A DNA stretch of 64,000 nucleotides from Hartmannibacter diazotrophicus (GTDB taxonomy: Bacteria > Pseudomonadota > Alphaproteobacteria > Rhizobiales > Pleomorphomonadaceae): NCBI RefSeq assembly GCF_900231165.1, contig NZ_LT960614.1, positions 3,160,550 to 3,224,549 on the forward strand, in the 5' to 3' direction. The notes under the pieces were generated by a model. The model was not told the origin of the DNA. It made no database searches and was given only the letters and a program-made list of their open reading frames with translations. The translations under genes and the position numbers were made by a program. Shown here piece after piece: positions 28,401 to 36,574 of the stretch; within the stretch, counting starts at the first letter, position 1, and each line of letters begins with the position of its first letter.

Positions 28401-28738
28401 TGCAGGACGGGACGCAGGCTGACGTCGAGCGAAAGGCCAAGGTTGCCGATGCCGATCTCGCTGCCATCGCTGCGGGCCTGGGCATAGGCCGCCACCTTGC
28501 CGGCGATCCATTCGGACTGCACGGGCCCGGTCAGCAAGGCCCGGCCGGACCAGATGATCAGCCCCAGCAGCGCCAGCCCGACGAACAGACGCTTCCAGCC
28601 GCGCCTGGACGCAGGCCGCACGGGCCCGTCAACGGGCGGCAGTTCCCCTTGTCCGGCGTCTGGCTTTGGCTCAGATGTCAATATGTGCTCATCCCTTGCG
28701 GCATCGCGTCCCCTAAGGCGGACGTTTTTCCGATCCAT
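25427..28738 (-). CDS. AsmA-like / DUF3971 large membrane-anchored protein
   Basis: 1103 residues. Charged cytoplasmic N-terminus, one transmembrane helix at about 50-67 (FVGLALLGLIIW), then a long periplasmic region. It is rich in short alternating beta-strand segments typical of AsmA-like bridge proteins, with a DUF3971-like middle and an AsmA-like C-terminus (about 980-1090, FRRNVLRITGSYFPAGTFDNFLSRIPILGQ). Relatives such as YhdP and TamB help move phospholipids between the two membranes; this role is inferred for this gene. Divergent from bcp across 91 bases. Confidence 0.82.
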   Translation of the reverse strand: MDRKNVRLRGRDAARDEHILTSEPKPDAGQGELPPVDGPVRPASRRGWKRLFVGLALLGLIIWSGRALLTGPVQSEWIAGKVAAYAQARSDGSEIGIGNLGLSLDVSLRPVLHLRDVRVKLASGDVISANTVEATTDWSTLLGRSRKLTSIFADHVLVEMVPGAGVEIPDPMLMLGYLEGELVHAGLGSAEVSSLTVMAATNRDRRVTLLDRVAVTLASPSQERGEPVELRVAGRGDSGPWSANMTINAEPGGQSSKVAVVARSVDVADLARRLGDALPFASGQFDADVSAEIDRRGRVLSADGQLSLSQIALGDRDSIGETLLHHADLTFAWDPAGHAIMITPSSTAFAGGSATLAGRIEMPQSPDTVFRYNLAMKGVARVEGSNRRPADFVLDGTYDPAEGTIVVNRLAAQSEQLSFTSALRVAMHETQPVVAFSGAAKTVSVDELKAIWPEFIITNAHNWVRDHLKSGTVTDASIDLGMMLASDEGGDALPPGAATVAFDFEDVTFDIYDGGPIVTQASGHGVLQDDTFTVTLKKGVAKLPDGQTLDMPAGTFHVPVVTMRDPDGSVELDLEGTASAMLALWQSLPLSKGNDLGVAPADLMGTGSAHVSLAMPLIKDLPVNRIKYTAQLELRALGARTPFLGHQVSNGEIDILIADNRAKVTGHASVDGVDTSIEADRPLDGGEEGQSAFKMVLDEAARKKLGLDMSGLLSGNIGVTVKPGKTEDGKDFQDLTVDLKSASLSLPTIGWSKPKGDPATASFRLFQTADSTQVEKIVFDAGVARAEGSLRLDDGRLVLAKFPLVRLSRGDKMQVSFGAAANGGHDLFITGAQFDARGFLKAQTQQSPVGVNGAFGPINLQVRVDNVLGNYDEALDGVNLDATILAAGLADLSLTAQTSGGGATSATMDAGGDQRRLMVEASETGRLLRFLGFYTRVYGGRTTFQASIDKAGRVTGRVDGQRWKIVGEPALARLASEAPDPNNPQDAREVQIRRLLLDLSFADGRVSISDGMVRAANAGLSLQGDVDFRRNVLRITGSYFPAGTFDNFLSRIPILGQTLFASGRAGLVGVTYHLSGPISEPQLSINPLSVVAPGILRKLFELG

Positions 28739-28829
28739 CCGAATCCGGCGGACGTATCCGCTTCATGCCGACTTGCTTATCGCACGGCCATCATGCCAAA
28801 CACCGTCAATAAGAGGAAAGGACGATTTC

Positions 28830-29300
28830 ATGACCGACGCCCCGCAGACCGGACAGATGGCCCCCGATTTCTTGCTGCCGACGGCCGATGGGACCCCTGT
28901 CAGCCTTTCCTCGCTCAAGGGAAAGCCGGTCGTCGTCTACTTCTACCCCAAGGACGATACCAGCGGATGCACGGTGGAAGCCCTTGATTTTACGGCGGCC
29001 AAGGCGGATTTCGAAGCCGCCGGCGTCACGGTTCTCGGCATTTCGCCCGATACGGAAAAAAAGCACGCCAAGTTTCGCGACAAGCATGGACTGACCGTTG
29101 AACTTCTCGCCGATCCCGAGCGCCAGGCCATCGAGGCCTATGGCGTGTGGGTGGAAAAGTCGATGTATGGCCGCAAGTACATGGGCGTTGACCGCTCCAC
29201 CTTCCTGATCGACGCCGAGGGCAAGGTCGCCAGGGTCTGGCACAAGGTGAAGATCCCGGGCCATGTCGCCGAGGTGCTCGCCGCCTCCAGGGCGCTCTGA
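28830..29300 (+). CDS. bcp: Thioredoxin-dependent thiol peroxidase (Bcp/PrxQ)
   Basis: 156 residues, reduces peroxides with thioredoxin. Peroxidatic Cys in YPKDDTSGCTVEALDF near residue 48; no second Cys follows five residues later, so it looks like the one-Cys type or uses a resolving thiol from a partner. Further motifs are VTVLGISPDTEKKHAKFR and DRSTFLIDAEGKV. ATG at 28830 with AGGAAAGGA upstream. The DUF455 gene follows after 34 bases, suggesting co-transcription. Confidence 0.94.
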   Translation: MTDAPQTGQMAPDFLLPTADGTPVSLSSLKGKPVVVYFYPKDDTSGCTVEALDFTAAKADFEAAGVTVLGISPDTEKKHAKFRDKHGLTVELLADPERQAIEAYGVWVEKSMYGRKYMGVDRSTFLIDAEGKVARVWHKVKIPGHVAEVLAASRAL

Positions 29301-29334
29301 CCTCCGGCACCCGTCAACAAGAGGGACATCGCCG

Positions 29335-30150
29335 ATGGAGCGCGACAGCCTGCGCGAACGGGCCCGTTCGATCGTTGCGACCGCCGATCTTCAGGCGAAG
29401 GTCGACCTTGCCTATCAGACGGCGCGGGACTGGTTCCAGCGCCGGCTCGATCGCGGGACCGGCTTGACCGGGCCGGCGCTCAGCGAGCGTCCGGGCCGCC
29501 CGGCCCGCCCTCTCCTGCTTGCCCCGCGCGACATGCCCCGCCGGTCGTCCGTCGGGCTTTCCGGACGCATCGCGCTGCTGCACTCGCTGACGCATATCGA
29601 ACTCAACGCCGTGGATCTGACCTGGGATCTCGTCGCCCGCTTCGTCGATCAGCAGGTGCCGCGATCCTTCTTTGACGACTGGGTGCAGGTCGGCCTTGAG
29701 GAAGCCAAGCATTTCTCGATGCTCGACACGCGGCTGAAGGAACTCGGCGCCGCCTACGGCGACCTGCCCGCTCACGACGGCCTCTGGCAGGCGGCGGAAA
29801 GCACGGGTCACGACCTGAAGGCCCGACTCGCGGTCATCCCGCTGGTTCTCGAAGCACGCGGCCTCGACGTCACGCCGGCGATGGCCGAGAAGATCCGGTC
29901 CGGCGGCGACGAGGCGAGCGCCGCCATCCTCGACATCATCTACCGGGACGAGAAGCGCCATGTCGCCTTTGGCGCAAAATGGTTCCGCTTTCTGTGCGAT
30001 CGCGAGCGCGTTGCTCCGGAACCGGCCTTCCACGATCTCGTGCGCCGCAATTTCCGCGGCGCCCTGAAGCCCCCCTTCAACGACCGGGCTCGTTCCGAGG
30101 CGGGACTGACGCCGGGCTTCTACAAGCCGCTTGCACGAATCATAGGTTAA
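29335..30150 (+). CDS. DUF455 ferritin-like protein
   Basis: 271 residues. Ferritin-like helical bundle with likely di-iron ligands: HSLTHIELNAVDL (Glu and His, about 85-93), GLEEAKHFSML (about 120), LEARGLDVTP (about 180) and RDEKRHVAFG (about 210). The biochemical role is not established for the family. The start ATG at 29335 has GAGGGA upstream. Its place directly behind bcp suggests a link to oxidative stress or iron handling, which is inference from context. Confidence 0.85.
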   Translation: MERDSLRERARSIVATADLQAKVDLAYQTARDWFQRRLDRGTGLTGPALSERPGRPARPLLLAPRDMPRRSSVGLSGRIALLHSLTHIELNAVDLTWDLVARFVDQQVPRSFFDDWVQVGLEEAKHFSMLDTRLKELGAAYGDLPAHDGLWQAAESTGHDLKARLAVIPLVLEARGLDVTPAMAEKIRSGGDEASAAILDIIYRDEKRHVAFGAKWFRFLCDRERVAPEPAFHDLVRRNFRGALKPPFNDRARSEAGLTPGFYKPLARIIG

Positions 30151-30476
30151 TCCCGCAAGGGGTTTCTCCCTCTCATTGCAGATTGCCCACCCGGCGCAGC
30201 AAAAAGCGATACTCGCGCATTACGCGAACGTGTTTCCGCACCTCAATCATTAATATATCCATTGAACGCGGACATATCACGAACATTCAGTGTAATAAAT
30301 TGTAATATAACCGCTAATCCGGACAGTCCGACGCCCACCCGCCTTTCGCGGCGGTCACTCGCCATTCGACACCGTCGAGGCGTCCCAAACGGCAAAAAGG
30401 CAAAACTTCATTAACCTTAACAAGGTCTAATGACCGACACACGCGAACCCATGACACGCAGAAGCAGGTCACCAAG
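30151..30476. other. 326-base intergenic region before the M23 peptidase gene
   Basis: No gene. It contains an AT-rich block (about 30238-30320), unlike the rest of the neighbourhood, which probably holds the promoter of the peptidase gene. TTAACCTTAAC at 30411-30421 lies 56 bases before the start; it resembles CtrA half-sites but lacks the seven-base spacing, so no CtrA site is claimed. Confidence 0.5.
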
Positions 30477-31868
30477 ATGGCGCGACAGAAGTCGGAAAAT
30501 CGCTATCGGTCGCAACGACCGGTCCGTCGGATCATCATCACGAATGGTGATGACGTTCACAGTTACACTGTCCGACCCTGGCTGGCCGGATCGCTCGCCG
30601 TCTTCGGAACGGTGTTTGCCGCCGTCTATCTCGGTGCCACCGCCTATCTGATCTTCCGTGACGGGTTGATCGACGCCTCCACGTCCCATACCGCGGACAT
30701 GCAGCAGGCGTATGAGAACCGCATTGCCAATCTGCGCGGCGAGATCGATCGCATCGCCAGCCGGCAGTTGCTCGATCAGGTCGCCTACGACCAGAAGATC
30801 GAAAAGCTGCTGACCCGCCAGGCGGAGCTGACCGACAGCCAGCGGCTGATTGGCGATCTCCTGAAGACCGCCAGGGCCGAAGGTCTTGAAGTCGTTCCGA
30901 CAACGGCAGTCAAGGCAGCCACCAAGCAGGATACGGCGTCTCTTGCGCCGGCCATGCCGCGCCGCAGCCCGAACCTTTCCACGGCGTATGCCGACGACAG
31001 CATCCAGGACACCATCAACGCCCGGTTCGACGCGCTGATGGGCGCCAAGGCCGACAGCGAGCCCCTCGCCATCGGCGGCCCCTCCCCCGAGCTTCGCGGC
31101 GCCGCGGAGCCCTCGAACGGCGCGGCCAAGGAAGATCGGCCAGATCTCTCCGCCATGTCGGACCAGCTCAAGCACTATCGCCTGTCGCAGTACGCGGCTG
31201 TCGAGGCGATCGCCAGCGCCGCCGAGACCAAGGTCTCCAAGGCCAGGGCAATCATGCGCTCCATCGGCATCCATCTGAAGCTGGCAAGCGCCGATCCGAT
31301 CCCCACGGCAACGGGCGAGGAGACCAGCGACGTCGGCGGCCCCTTCGTCCCGCTCGCCGTTTCTCCCGAATTCGTCAGCAACGTGGAAAAGGCCCGTGCG
31401 GCCCTCGAGCAGATTGGCAGCGTCCGCAAGGCCGTCGCCAGGCTTCCCCTGACCGAGCCGCTCGACAACGCGACGATCACCTCGACATTCGGCGCCCGCC
31501 GCGATCCGTTCCTCGGCCGCCTCGCCATGCATCCCGGCATCGACTATCGCTCGCCGGTCGGGCGGGACGTTCCGGCCGACGCACCCGGCAAGGTCATCTT
31601 CGCCGGACGCAACGGCGGCTACGGCAACATGGTCGAGATCGACCACGGCAAGGGCCTGACGACGCGCTATGCCCACATGAGCCGCATTTCGGTCAGCACC
31701 GGCGATGTGGTCGCCAAGGGCGACAAGATCGGCGAGGTCGGTTCCACCGGGCGCTCGACCGGACCGCATCTCCACTACGAGACCCGTGTCAACGGCGAGG
31801 CGGTCGACCCGATGATCTACATCCAGGCCGGAGAAAAGCTGGCCAGCGTGCTCGGCGACAATTCCTGA
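30477..31868 (+). CDS. M23-family metallopeptidase (membrane-anchored, LytM-like)
   Basis: 463 residues. Basic N-terminus, one transmembrane helix at about 36-58 (AGSLAVFGTVFAAVYLGATA), a long periplasmic coiled-coil region (about 72-125 and again around 240-265), then a C-terminal M23 domain from about 335. The zinc-site residues are present: His in HPGIDYRSP, and HLH in TGPHLHYETRVNG; also RYAHMSRI. It is likely a peptidoglycan endopeptidase acting in growth or division. ATG at 30477. A strong terminator follows. Confidence 0.93.
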   Translation: MARQKSENRYRSQRPVRRIIITNGDDVHSYTVRPWLAGSLAVFGTVFAAVYLGATAYLIFRDGLIDASTSHTADMQQAYENRIANLRGEIDRIASRQLLDQVAYDQKIEKLLTRQAELTDSQRLIGDLLKTARAEGLEVVPTTAVKAATKQDTASLAPAMPRRSPNLSTAYADDSIQDTINARFDALMGAKADSEPLAIGGPSPELRGAAEPSNGAAKEDRPDLSAMSDQLKHYRLSQYAAVEAIASAAETKVSKARAIMRSIGIHLKLASADPIPTATGEETSDVGGPFVPLAVSPEFVSNVEKARAALEQIGSVRKAVARLPLTEPLDNATITSTFGARRDPFLGRLAMHPGIDYRSPVGRDVPADAPGKVIFAGRNGGYGNMVEIDHGKGLTTRYAHMSRISVSTGDVVAKGDKIGEVGSTGRSTGPHLHYETRVNGEAVDPMIYIQAGEKLASVLGDNS

Positions 31869-31890
31869 GTTGCACACGACACACGACCCG

Positions 31891-31919
31891 AAAAAGGCGC
31901 CCCTGAGGCGCCTTTTTTC
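31891..31919 (+). terminator. Rho-independent terminator after the M23 peptidase gene
   Basis: AAAAAGGCGCC (31891-31901), five-base loop, GGCGCCTTTTT (31907-31917), perfect stem with T-run. It starts 22 bases past the stop. Confidence 0.92.
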
Positions 31920-32241
31920 GTTTCTCGCGACATGCGGCTCACTAGCGTGGATCATTTTCATTCTCCTATCGCCGAGCTGTGATCCAAGGCCACTTCTTGA
32001 GATGTAGGCATAGTATGCCTTAGAATTTTTGTTGCCGAAAAATTTCGAATACAGCGGATCTCGCCGCTTATTGTCGTCCAAGAGCGAAAATACGACCACC
32101 GGACGGCGACACTCGCGCACCCGCCAGCGTGGTGTGTTGCATCTGTCGCGCCTGCTCTTTGCAACTCCATCTGCTATGAATCTCGGCTGAACAAAACGCC
32201 ATTTTCGCCTATTAAAGTCACCCGATGGGCTGAATCTGACG
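31920..32241. other. 322-base lower-GC intergenic region before the HEPN-like gene
   Basis: No gene seen. Base composition drops here compared with the left side, marking the start of the accessory islet. It holds two adjacent dyads: a perfect 7+1+7 repeat AGGCATAGTATGCCT at 32006-32020, and AATTTTT / AAAAATT at 32024-32030 and 32038-32044. They lie about 200-235 bases before the next start codon and may be operator sites. Confidence 0.5.
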
Positions 32242-33357
32242 ATGGGCGGCAAACCCAAAATTCGGGCGGAAGGAATTTCCAAAGTGCCTGGAGTTACCAA
32301 GCGCCATCTCAAACACGAAAATGGCCATGCTTTTCCAGCCAGCCGTTATATTGACCCTCGCGGTGGACGCCCCTCAGCCATTGAGCGCAACATTTTACGC
32401 TATCGCGCCATTGAGGCCGCGCTGTACCTTTTTTATTCAGAGGAAATCCACTCGTTTTTGTTGGGCGATGTCCATCGAGAGACAACCCGCAAATCAGGTC
32501 AGCTCCTTCCAGAGCCTCCCGAGGAAAAGCGTCTGCAGCGGCTGTTTGCGCACCTACTGAGCGACGCTAAGACCGCAGATAAGGTTTCGTCAGAAGACGC
32601 TGCCGCACTCCAAAATCTTTTGGGACACGACCGTCAGCAAGGAAAGAGACTCAAGACTGCACTCGCATTTGCGATTGAAATCGGCATATTCACCAACGAA
32701 GAAGCCAATGAATTGAATAGCTTACTCAGCTATCGAAACGACATCGCACATCGCATCCACCTAGTAATGTCCGATATCAGTCGAAACAATTGGTCGGTAG
32801 ATCATCTCACGTTTGCGAGTCCCACCTATAAGAGCGATGCGCTGGATCGCCTGCGCATATATAGGCGCTCGCTATGGGAGCGCGCTCGCAGTCGGCTCAT
32901 TTTGACGTTATCGCCTAACAGAATTTTGTTTGAGCTTGCGGAACAAGCCTTTGAAGCGGATCTTAAACGTCTTGGTAAAACCATCGAGAAGCAAATTAAT
33001 CGAGAGCGAGAACGATTCAATGCAATCAATGCAGAGCTGGATTTACGTGGAACAGAGCTAGTCGGTGATCTTTCACCGCGATTTCCGGCTAATCACCGCC
33101 CGAGCTACAGCTATGGCGATGAGTATATTCCCGCGACGGGTCATCTCACAGAACGTGGCGTCGAAATCTGTTATCGCCTGTTCGATCTCGGCAAAAGCCC
33201 AATTGCGGTTGCATATCTGATGGGAATGACTCTGCGGTCTGCAGAACGTCGGCAGCAAAGCTGGATTAAAGCTGGTGGTTTTCAGCGCATTCGCACAGAT
33301 GTTGATCGCTACGATATGCAATCTCTGCGTCGACGGCCAGTCGACCAAGAGAAATAG
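32242..33357 (+). CDS. Uncharacterised protein with HEPN-like RNxxxH motif and C-terminal HTH
   Basis: 371 residues, no family recognised over full length. Residues 135-175 look like the second half of a HEPN domain: a helix, a short turn, then LLSYRNDIAHRIH, where R165-N166-x3-H170 fits the R(N)xxxH signature of HEPN ribonucleases and toxins. Residues 225-265 form a highly charged helix, probably a coiled coil. Residues 302-345 (TERGVEICYRLFDLGKSP, then MTLRSAERRQQSWIKAGG) resemble a helix-turn-helix. Composition is visibly less GC-rich than the flanks, with codons such as TTA, ATA and AGA, suggesting transfer. It sits alone between a terminator and prfB (convergent). The start at 32242 has no clear ribosome site. 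Defence or RNA-cleavage functions are inference. Confidence 0.75.
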   Translation: MGGKPKIRAEGISKVPGVTKRHLKHENGHAFPASRYIDPRGGRPSAIERNILRYRAIEAALYLFYSEEIHSFLLGDVHRETTRKSGQLLPEPPEEKRLQRLFAHLLSDAKTADKVSSEDAAALQNLLGHDRQQGKRLKTALAFAIEIGIFTNEEANELNSLLSYRNDIAHRIHLVMSDISRNNWSVDHLTFASPTYKSDALDRLRIYRRSLWERARSRLILTLSPNRILFELAEQAFEADLKRLGKTIEKQINRERERFNAINAELDLRGTELVGDLSPRFPANHRPSYSYGDEYIPATGHLTERGVEICYRLFDLGKSPIAVAYLMGMTLRSAERRQQSWIKAGGFQRIRTDVDRYDMQSLRRRPVDQEK

Positions 33358-33461
33358 ATCAAGAGTATCGTTCTTATTTAGCTTGATCTACTGAAAGCCT
33401 TCCTTAACGAAATGATACGATCCATTGCATCAATCCCTGCAATCTGACCGTCAATAGCTGA

Positions 33462-33494
33462 GACGGGGAGCAGCTCTCTCGGCAGCTCCCCGTC
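33462..33494 (-). terminator. Strong hairpin just after prfB
   Basis: GACGGGGAGC (33462-33471) and GCTCCCCGTC (33485-33494) form a perfect 10-base stem 11 bases past the prfB stop. There is no clear T-run, so it may protect the 3' end or act with Rho rather than terminate alone. Confidence 0.45.
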
Positions 33495-33505
33495 CCGTCC
33501 GTCGT

Positions 33506-34637
33506 TCAGTCCACGTCGGCGATTTCGCCCGCCGTCGTGCCATGGACGCGCTGCGCAAGCGCCGCCTCCATGAACTCGTCGAGGTCGCCGTTGAGCACAT
33601 CCTGCGGCGAGGTGCTCTCCACCCCGGTGCGCAGATCCTTCACGAGCTGATAGGGCTGCAGCACATAGGAGCGGATCTGGTGCCCCCAGCCGATCTCCGT
33701 CTTCGACGACGCCTCGGCGTTGGCCGCCTGCTCGCGGATCTCCAGCTCGCGCTCATAGAGCCGCGCCTTCAGCATGTTCCAGGCCGTGGCGCGGTTCTTG
33801 TGCTGGGAACGCTCGCTCTGACACTGAACCACGATATTCGTCGGGATATGCGTGATGCGCACCGCCGAGTCGGTCGTGTTGATGTGCTGACCGCCCGCGC
33901 CCGAGGCGCGATAGGTGTCGACCCGGCATTCGCTCTCGTTGATCTCGATGTTGATCGAGTCGTCGACGACCGGATAGACCCAGACCGAGGCGAAGCTGGT
34001 GTGCCGGCGAGCCTGGCTGTCGTAGGGCGAAATGCGCACGAGCCGGTGCACGCCCGATTCCGTCTTCAGCCAGCCGTAGGCGTTGTGGCCCTTGACGACG
34101 ATGGTCGCGCTCTTGATGCCCGCCTCTTCACCGTCGTGGATTTCCAGAAGCTCGACCTTGTTGCGATGCTTCTCCGCCCAGCGGGTGTACATGCGCAGGA
34201 GCATGTTCGCCCAGTCCTGGCTCTCGGTGCCGCCGGCGCCGGAGTTGATTTCCACATAGGTGTCGTTGGAATCGGCCTCACCAGACAGCAGTGATTCGAT
34301 CTGCATCCGGTCGATCTCGGACTTGAGCGCCTTGAGGGCGTTCTCCGCGTCCGTGACGACGGTCTGGTCGCCTTCCATTTCGCCGAGCTCGATGAGCTCG
34401 ACATTGTCGGAAAGCTCGGCCGACATCTTCTCGACAGCCGTCATCCGGGTTTCCAGATCCGTTCGCTCGCGCATGATTTTCTGCGCGTTTTCCGGATCGT
34501 TCCAAAGGTTCGGGTCTTCGACGAAGCCGTTCAGCTCGGCAAGCCGTGCCTGGGACGCATCCCAGTCAAAGATGCCTCCTCAGCAGGGCCATCCCCTGCT
34601 CGATCTCGTCGACGATGGCCTCGATTTCAGCACGCAT
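33506..34637 (-). CDS. prfB: Peptide chain release factor 2 (programmed +1 frameshift)
   Basis: Reads UGA and UAA stops. Translation starts at the ATG at 34637 and runs 23 codons to CTT, followed by an in-frame TGA at 34568-34566. A +1 shift that skips T34568 continues as GAC TGG into the long frame ending at 33506, giving 376 residues in total. The shift site has the classical parts: an internal AGGAGG, three bases, then CTTTGAC. The product has the catalytic GGQ (SGAGGQHINTTDS). The codon-recognition tripeptide region reads SPYDSQARRHTS, with SPY in place of the SPF of E. coli RF2. The gene lies 116 bases downstream of recN. Confidence 0.96.
34554..34585 (-). promoter_or_regulatory. RF2 autoregulatory frameshift site
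   Basis: Internal Shine-Dalgarno AGGAGG, spacer CAT, slippery CTT and in-frame TGA followed by C. Low RF2 slows termination at the TGA and favours the +1 shift, so the protein controls its own level. This is the known mechanism of bacterial prfB genes; the elements are seen directly here. Confidence 0.93.
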
Positions 34638-34753
34638 GGCGTCTCAAATCCTTCGAGGGAAGTGTTGAACATGGCCGGCCGGGGAAAGCCCCCGGTCCGA
34701 AGTCGGCGCACCATAGGGATGAGCCGGCAGGATGTAAACCGTCAGCGGGACTG

Positions 34754-36424
34754 TCAGCGACCGCTGCCGATCAGCCGCTCCGCCGCCGCCCGCGCCTCGT
34801 CGGTGATGACGCTGCCGGCCAGCATGCGGGCAATCTCCTCGCGCCGGTGATGCTCGTCGATCGGCGTGACGCGAGTCGCGACCCGCGCGCCGCCTTCCAC
34901 CGCGTCCTTGGCGATCAGAAGGTGTTGGTCGGCCCGCGCGGCGACCTGCGGCGCATGGGTCACGGAGAGCACCTGCACGCGCTCGCCAAGACGCCCGAGA
35001 CGGCTGCCGATCGCCTCGGCGACCGCACCGCCGACACCGGTGTCTATCTCGTCAAAGACGAGCGTCGGCGCCGAGCCCTTGTCGGCGAGCGAGACCTTCA
35101 GCGCCAGCAGGAAGCGCGAGAGTTCGCCGCCCGAGGCGACCTTCATCATCGGCCCCGCCCGCGTGCCCGGGTTCGTGCGCACCCAGAATTCGATCTGGTC
35201 GATCCCCTCAGGCCCCCTCGCCTCTGGGTCGACGCCCTGCGTGACGATGAATTCGGCACGCTCCAGCTTCAGCGCCGGCAGTTCACCGGCAACGGCGGCT
35301 TCGAGATGCCGCGCCGTCTCGCTGCGGCGTGCCGAAAGCTCGCCGGCCAGCGTGTCGTAGCGCGCCTTCGCGGTCTCGGCCGCCCGCGCCAGCGCCTCCA
35401 GCCGTCCCTCGCCGGCATCGATCTCGGCAAGGTCATTCGCCATGCGCACGGCGAGTTCCGTCAGATCGTCGGGCTCGACATCGAACTTGCGCGCCGCCGC
35501 CCGGATCTTGAAAAGACGCTCCTCGGTCGCTTCCAGCACCGCCGGATCGAATTCGCTCTCCCTGAGTGCCCGTTCAAAACCGAGGCGCGCCTCTTCCAGC
35601 TGATCGAGCGCGGCGGATAGCGCCGTCAGAGGTTCTTCCAGAAGGCCCGCCACCTCGGGCCCCTTGCGCTCCAGACGGCGCATCAGCGAGGCAAGGCCCG
35701 GGATCGGCGAGGCGGTTCCGGAAAGATGCTCGCTGGCCTCGGCAAGATCGGCCGCGATCTTCTCGCCGCGCATCATGTGGGCACGTTTTTCCGCAAGCTC
35801 GACCTCTTCGCCGACCATCGGCGACAGGGCCTCCAGCTCTTCCACCGAAGAGCGCAGGAAGTCGGCCTCGCGGCGGGCGGCATCGATCCGGCCGCGCAGT
35901 TCGCCGAGCGCCTTTTCGGCGCCGCGCCAGTCGCGATGAGCCGCCGACAGGACACGGCACTCCTGCTCGAGCCCGCCGAAGGCATCGAGCAGCCCCCGAT
36001 GCGCGACGGCATCGACCAGTGCCCGGTCGTCGTGCTGACCATGAATTTCGACGAGACCAGCCCCCAGGTGACGCATCAGTCCGGCTGAGACGGCCTGATC
36101 GTTGACGAAGGCGCGCGTGCGGCCATCCGAGGTCTGCACGCGCCGAAGGATCAGATCGCCTTCGTCGGGGATGTCATTTTCGGAAAGGAGGGCTCGCACC
36201 GGATGGGTGGCGTCAATCTCGAAGACGGCCGTCACCTGCCCCTGGTTCGCGCCATGGCGCACCAGCGAGGCGTCTCCCCGGCCGCCGAGCGCCAGCGACA
36301 GGGCATCGAGAAGGATGGACTTTCCGGCGCCGGTTTCGCCCGTGAGCACGGTCAGTCCGCTCGAAAAGGCAATGTCGAGCCGCTCGATCAGGACGATATC
36401 TCGGATCGCCAGGGTCAGCAGCAT
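34754..36424 (-). CDS. recN: DNA repair protein RecN
   Basis: 556 residues, SMC-like ATPase of double-strand break repair. Walker A GETGAGKS near residue 30, long coiled-coil halves (about 155-370) around a central turn, signature ASGGELSRFLLALK, Walker B LVFDEIDTGVGG, and the late VLSVTHAPQVAARAD. ATG at 36424. It follows bamD after 150 bases and reads towards prfB. No SOS box was identified upstream, though I cannot exclude one. Confidence 0.95.
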   Translation of the reverse strand: MLLTLAIRDIVLIERLDIAFSSGLTVLTGETGAGKSILLDALSLALGGRGDASLVRHGANQGQVTAVFEIDATHPVRALLSENDIPDEGDLILRRVQTSDGRTRAFVNDQAVSAGLMRHLGAGLVEIHGQHDDRALVDAVAHRGLLDAFGGLEQECRVLSAAHRDWRGAEKALGELRGRIDAARREADFLRSSVEELEALSPMVGEEVELAEKRAHMMRGEKIAADLAEASEHLSGTASPIPGLASLMRRLERKGPEVAGLLEEPLTALSAALDQLEEARLGFERALRESEFDPAVLEATEERLFKIRAAARKFDVEPDDLTELAVRMANDLAEIDAGEGRLEALARAAETAKARYDTLAGELSARRSETARHLEAAVAGELPALKLERAEFIVTQGVDPEARGPEGIDQIEFWVRTNPGTRAGPMMKVASGGELSRFLLALKVSLADKGSAPTLVFDEIDTGVGGAVAEAIGSRLGRLGERVQVLSVTHAPQVAARADQHLLIAKDAVEGGARVATRVTPIDEHHRREEIARMLAGSVITDEARAAAERLIGSGR

Positions 36425-36574
36425 GCGAAGAAGCTCGTCTCGTTACCGGCAGCGGTTGAATGGATACACAACAGGAAACGCGGAAATACCATGATCGGAG
36501 GGAGTTGCCGAGCTCCGGCGTCCCATCCCCCGGTTCAGCCTGCGGCCCCGGCGCGATGCCGGGCCCGCAACCGC

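Noticed and set aside
30411-30421. CtrA-like site TTAACCTTAAC before the M23 gene
   Set aside because: The two TTAA half-sites are two bases apart, not seven, so it does not fit the known CtrA spacing.
31958-32170. Small lower-strand frame of 70 codons before the HEPN-like gene as an antitoxin
   Set aside because: Composition is unlike a small antitoxin, no ribosome site is seen, and it covers the dyads that look regulatory.
30417-32312. 631-codon frame on the lower strand
   Set aside because: Antisense to the M23 peptidase gene, whose protein shows intact zinc motifs, and it crosses a strong terminator. No recognisable domain.
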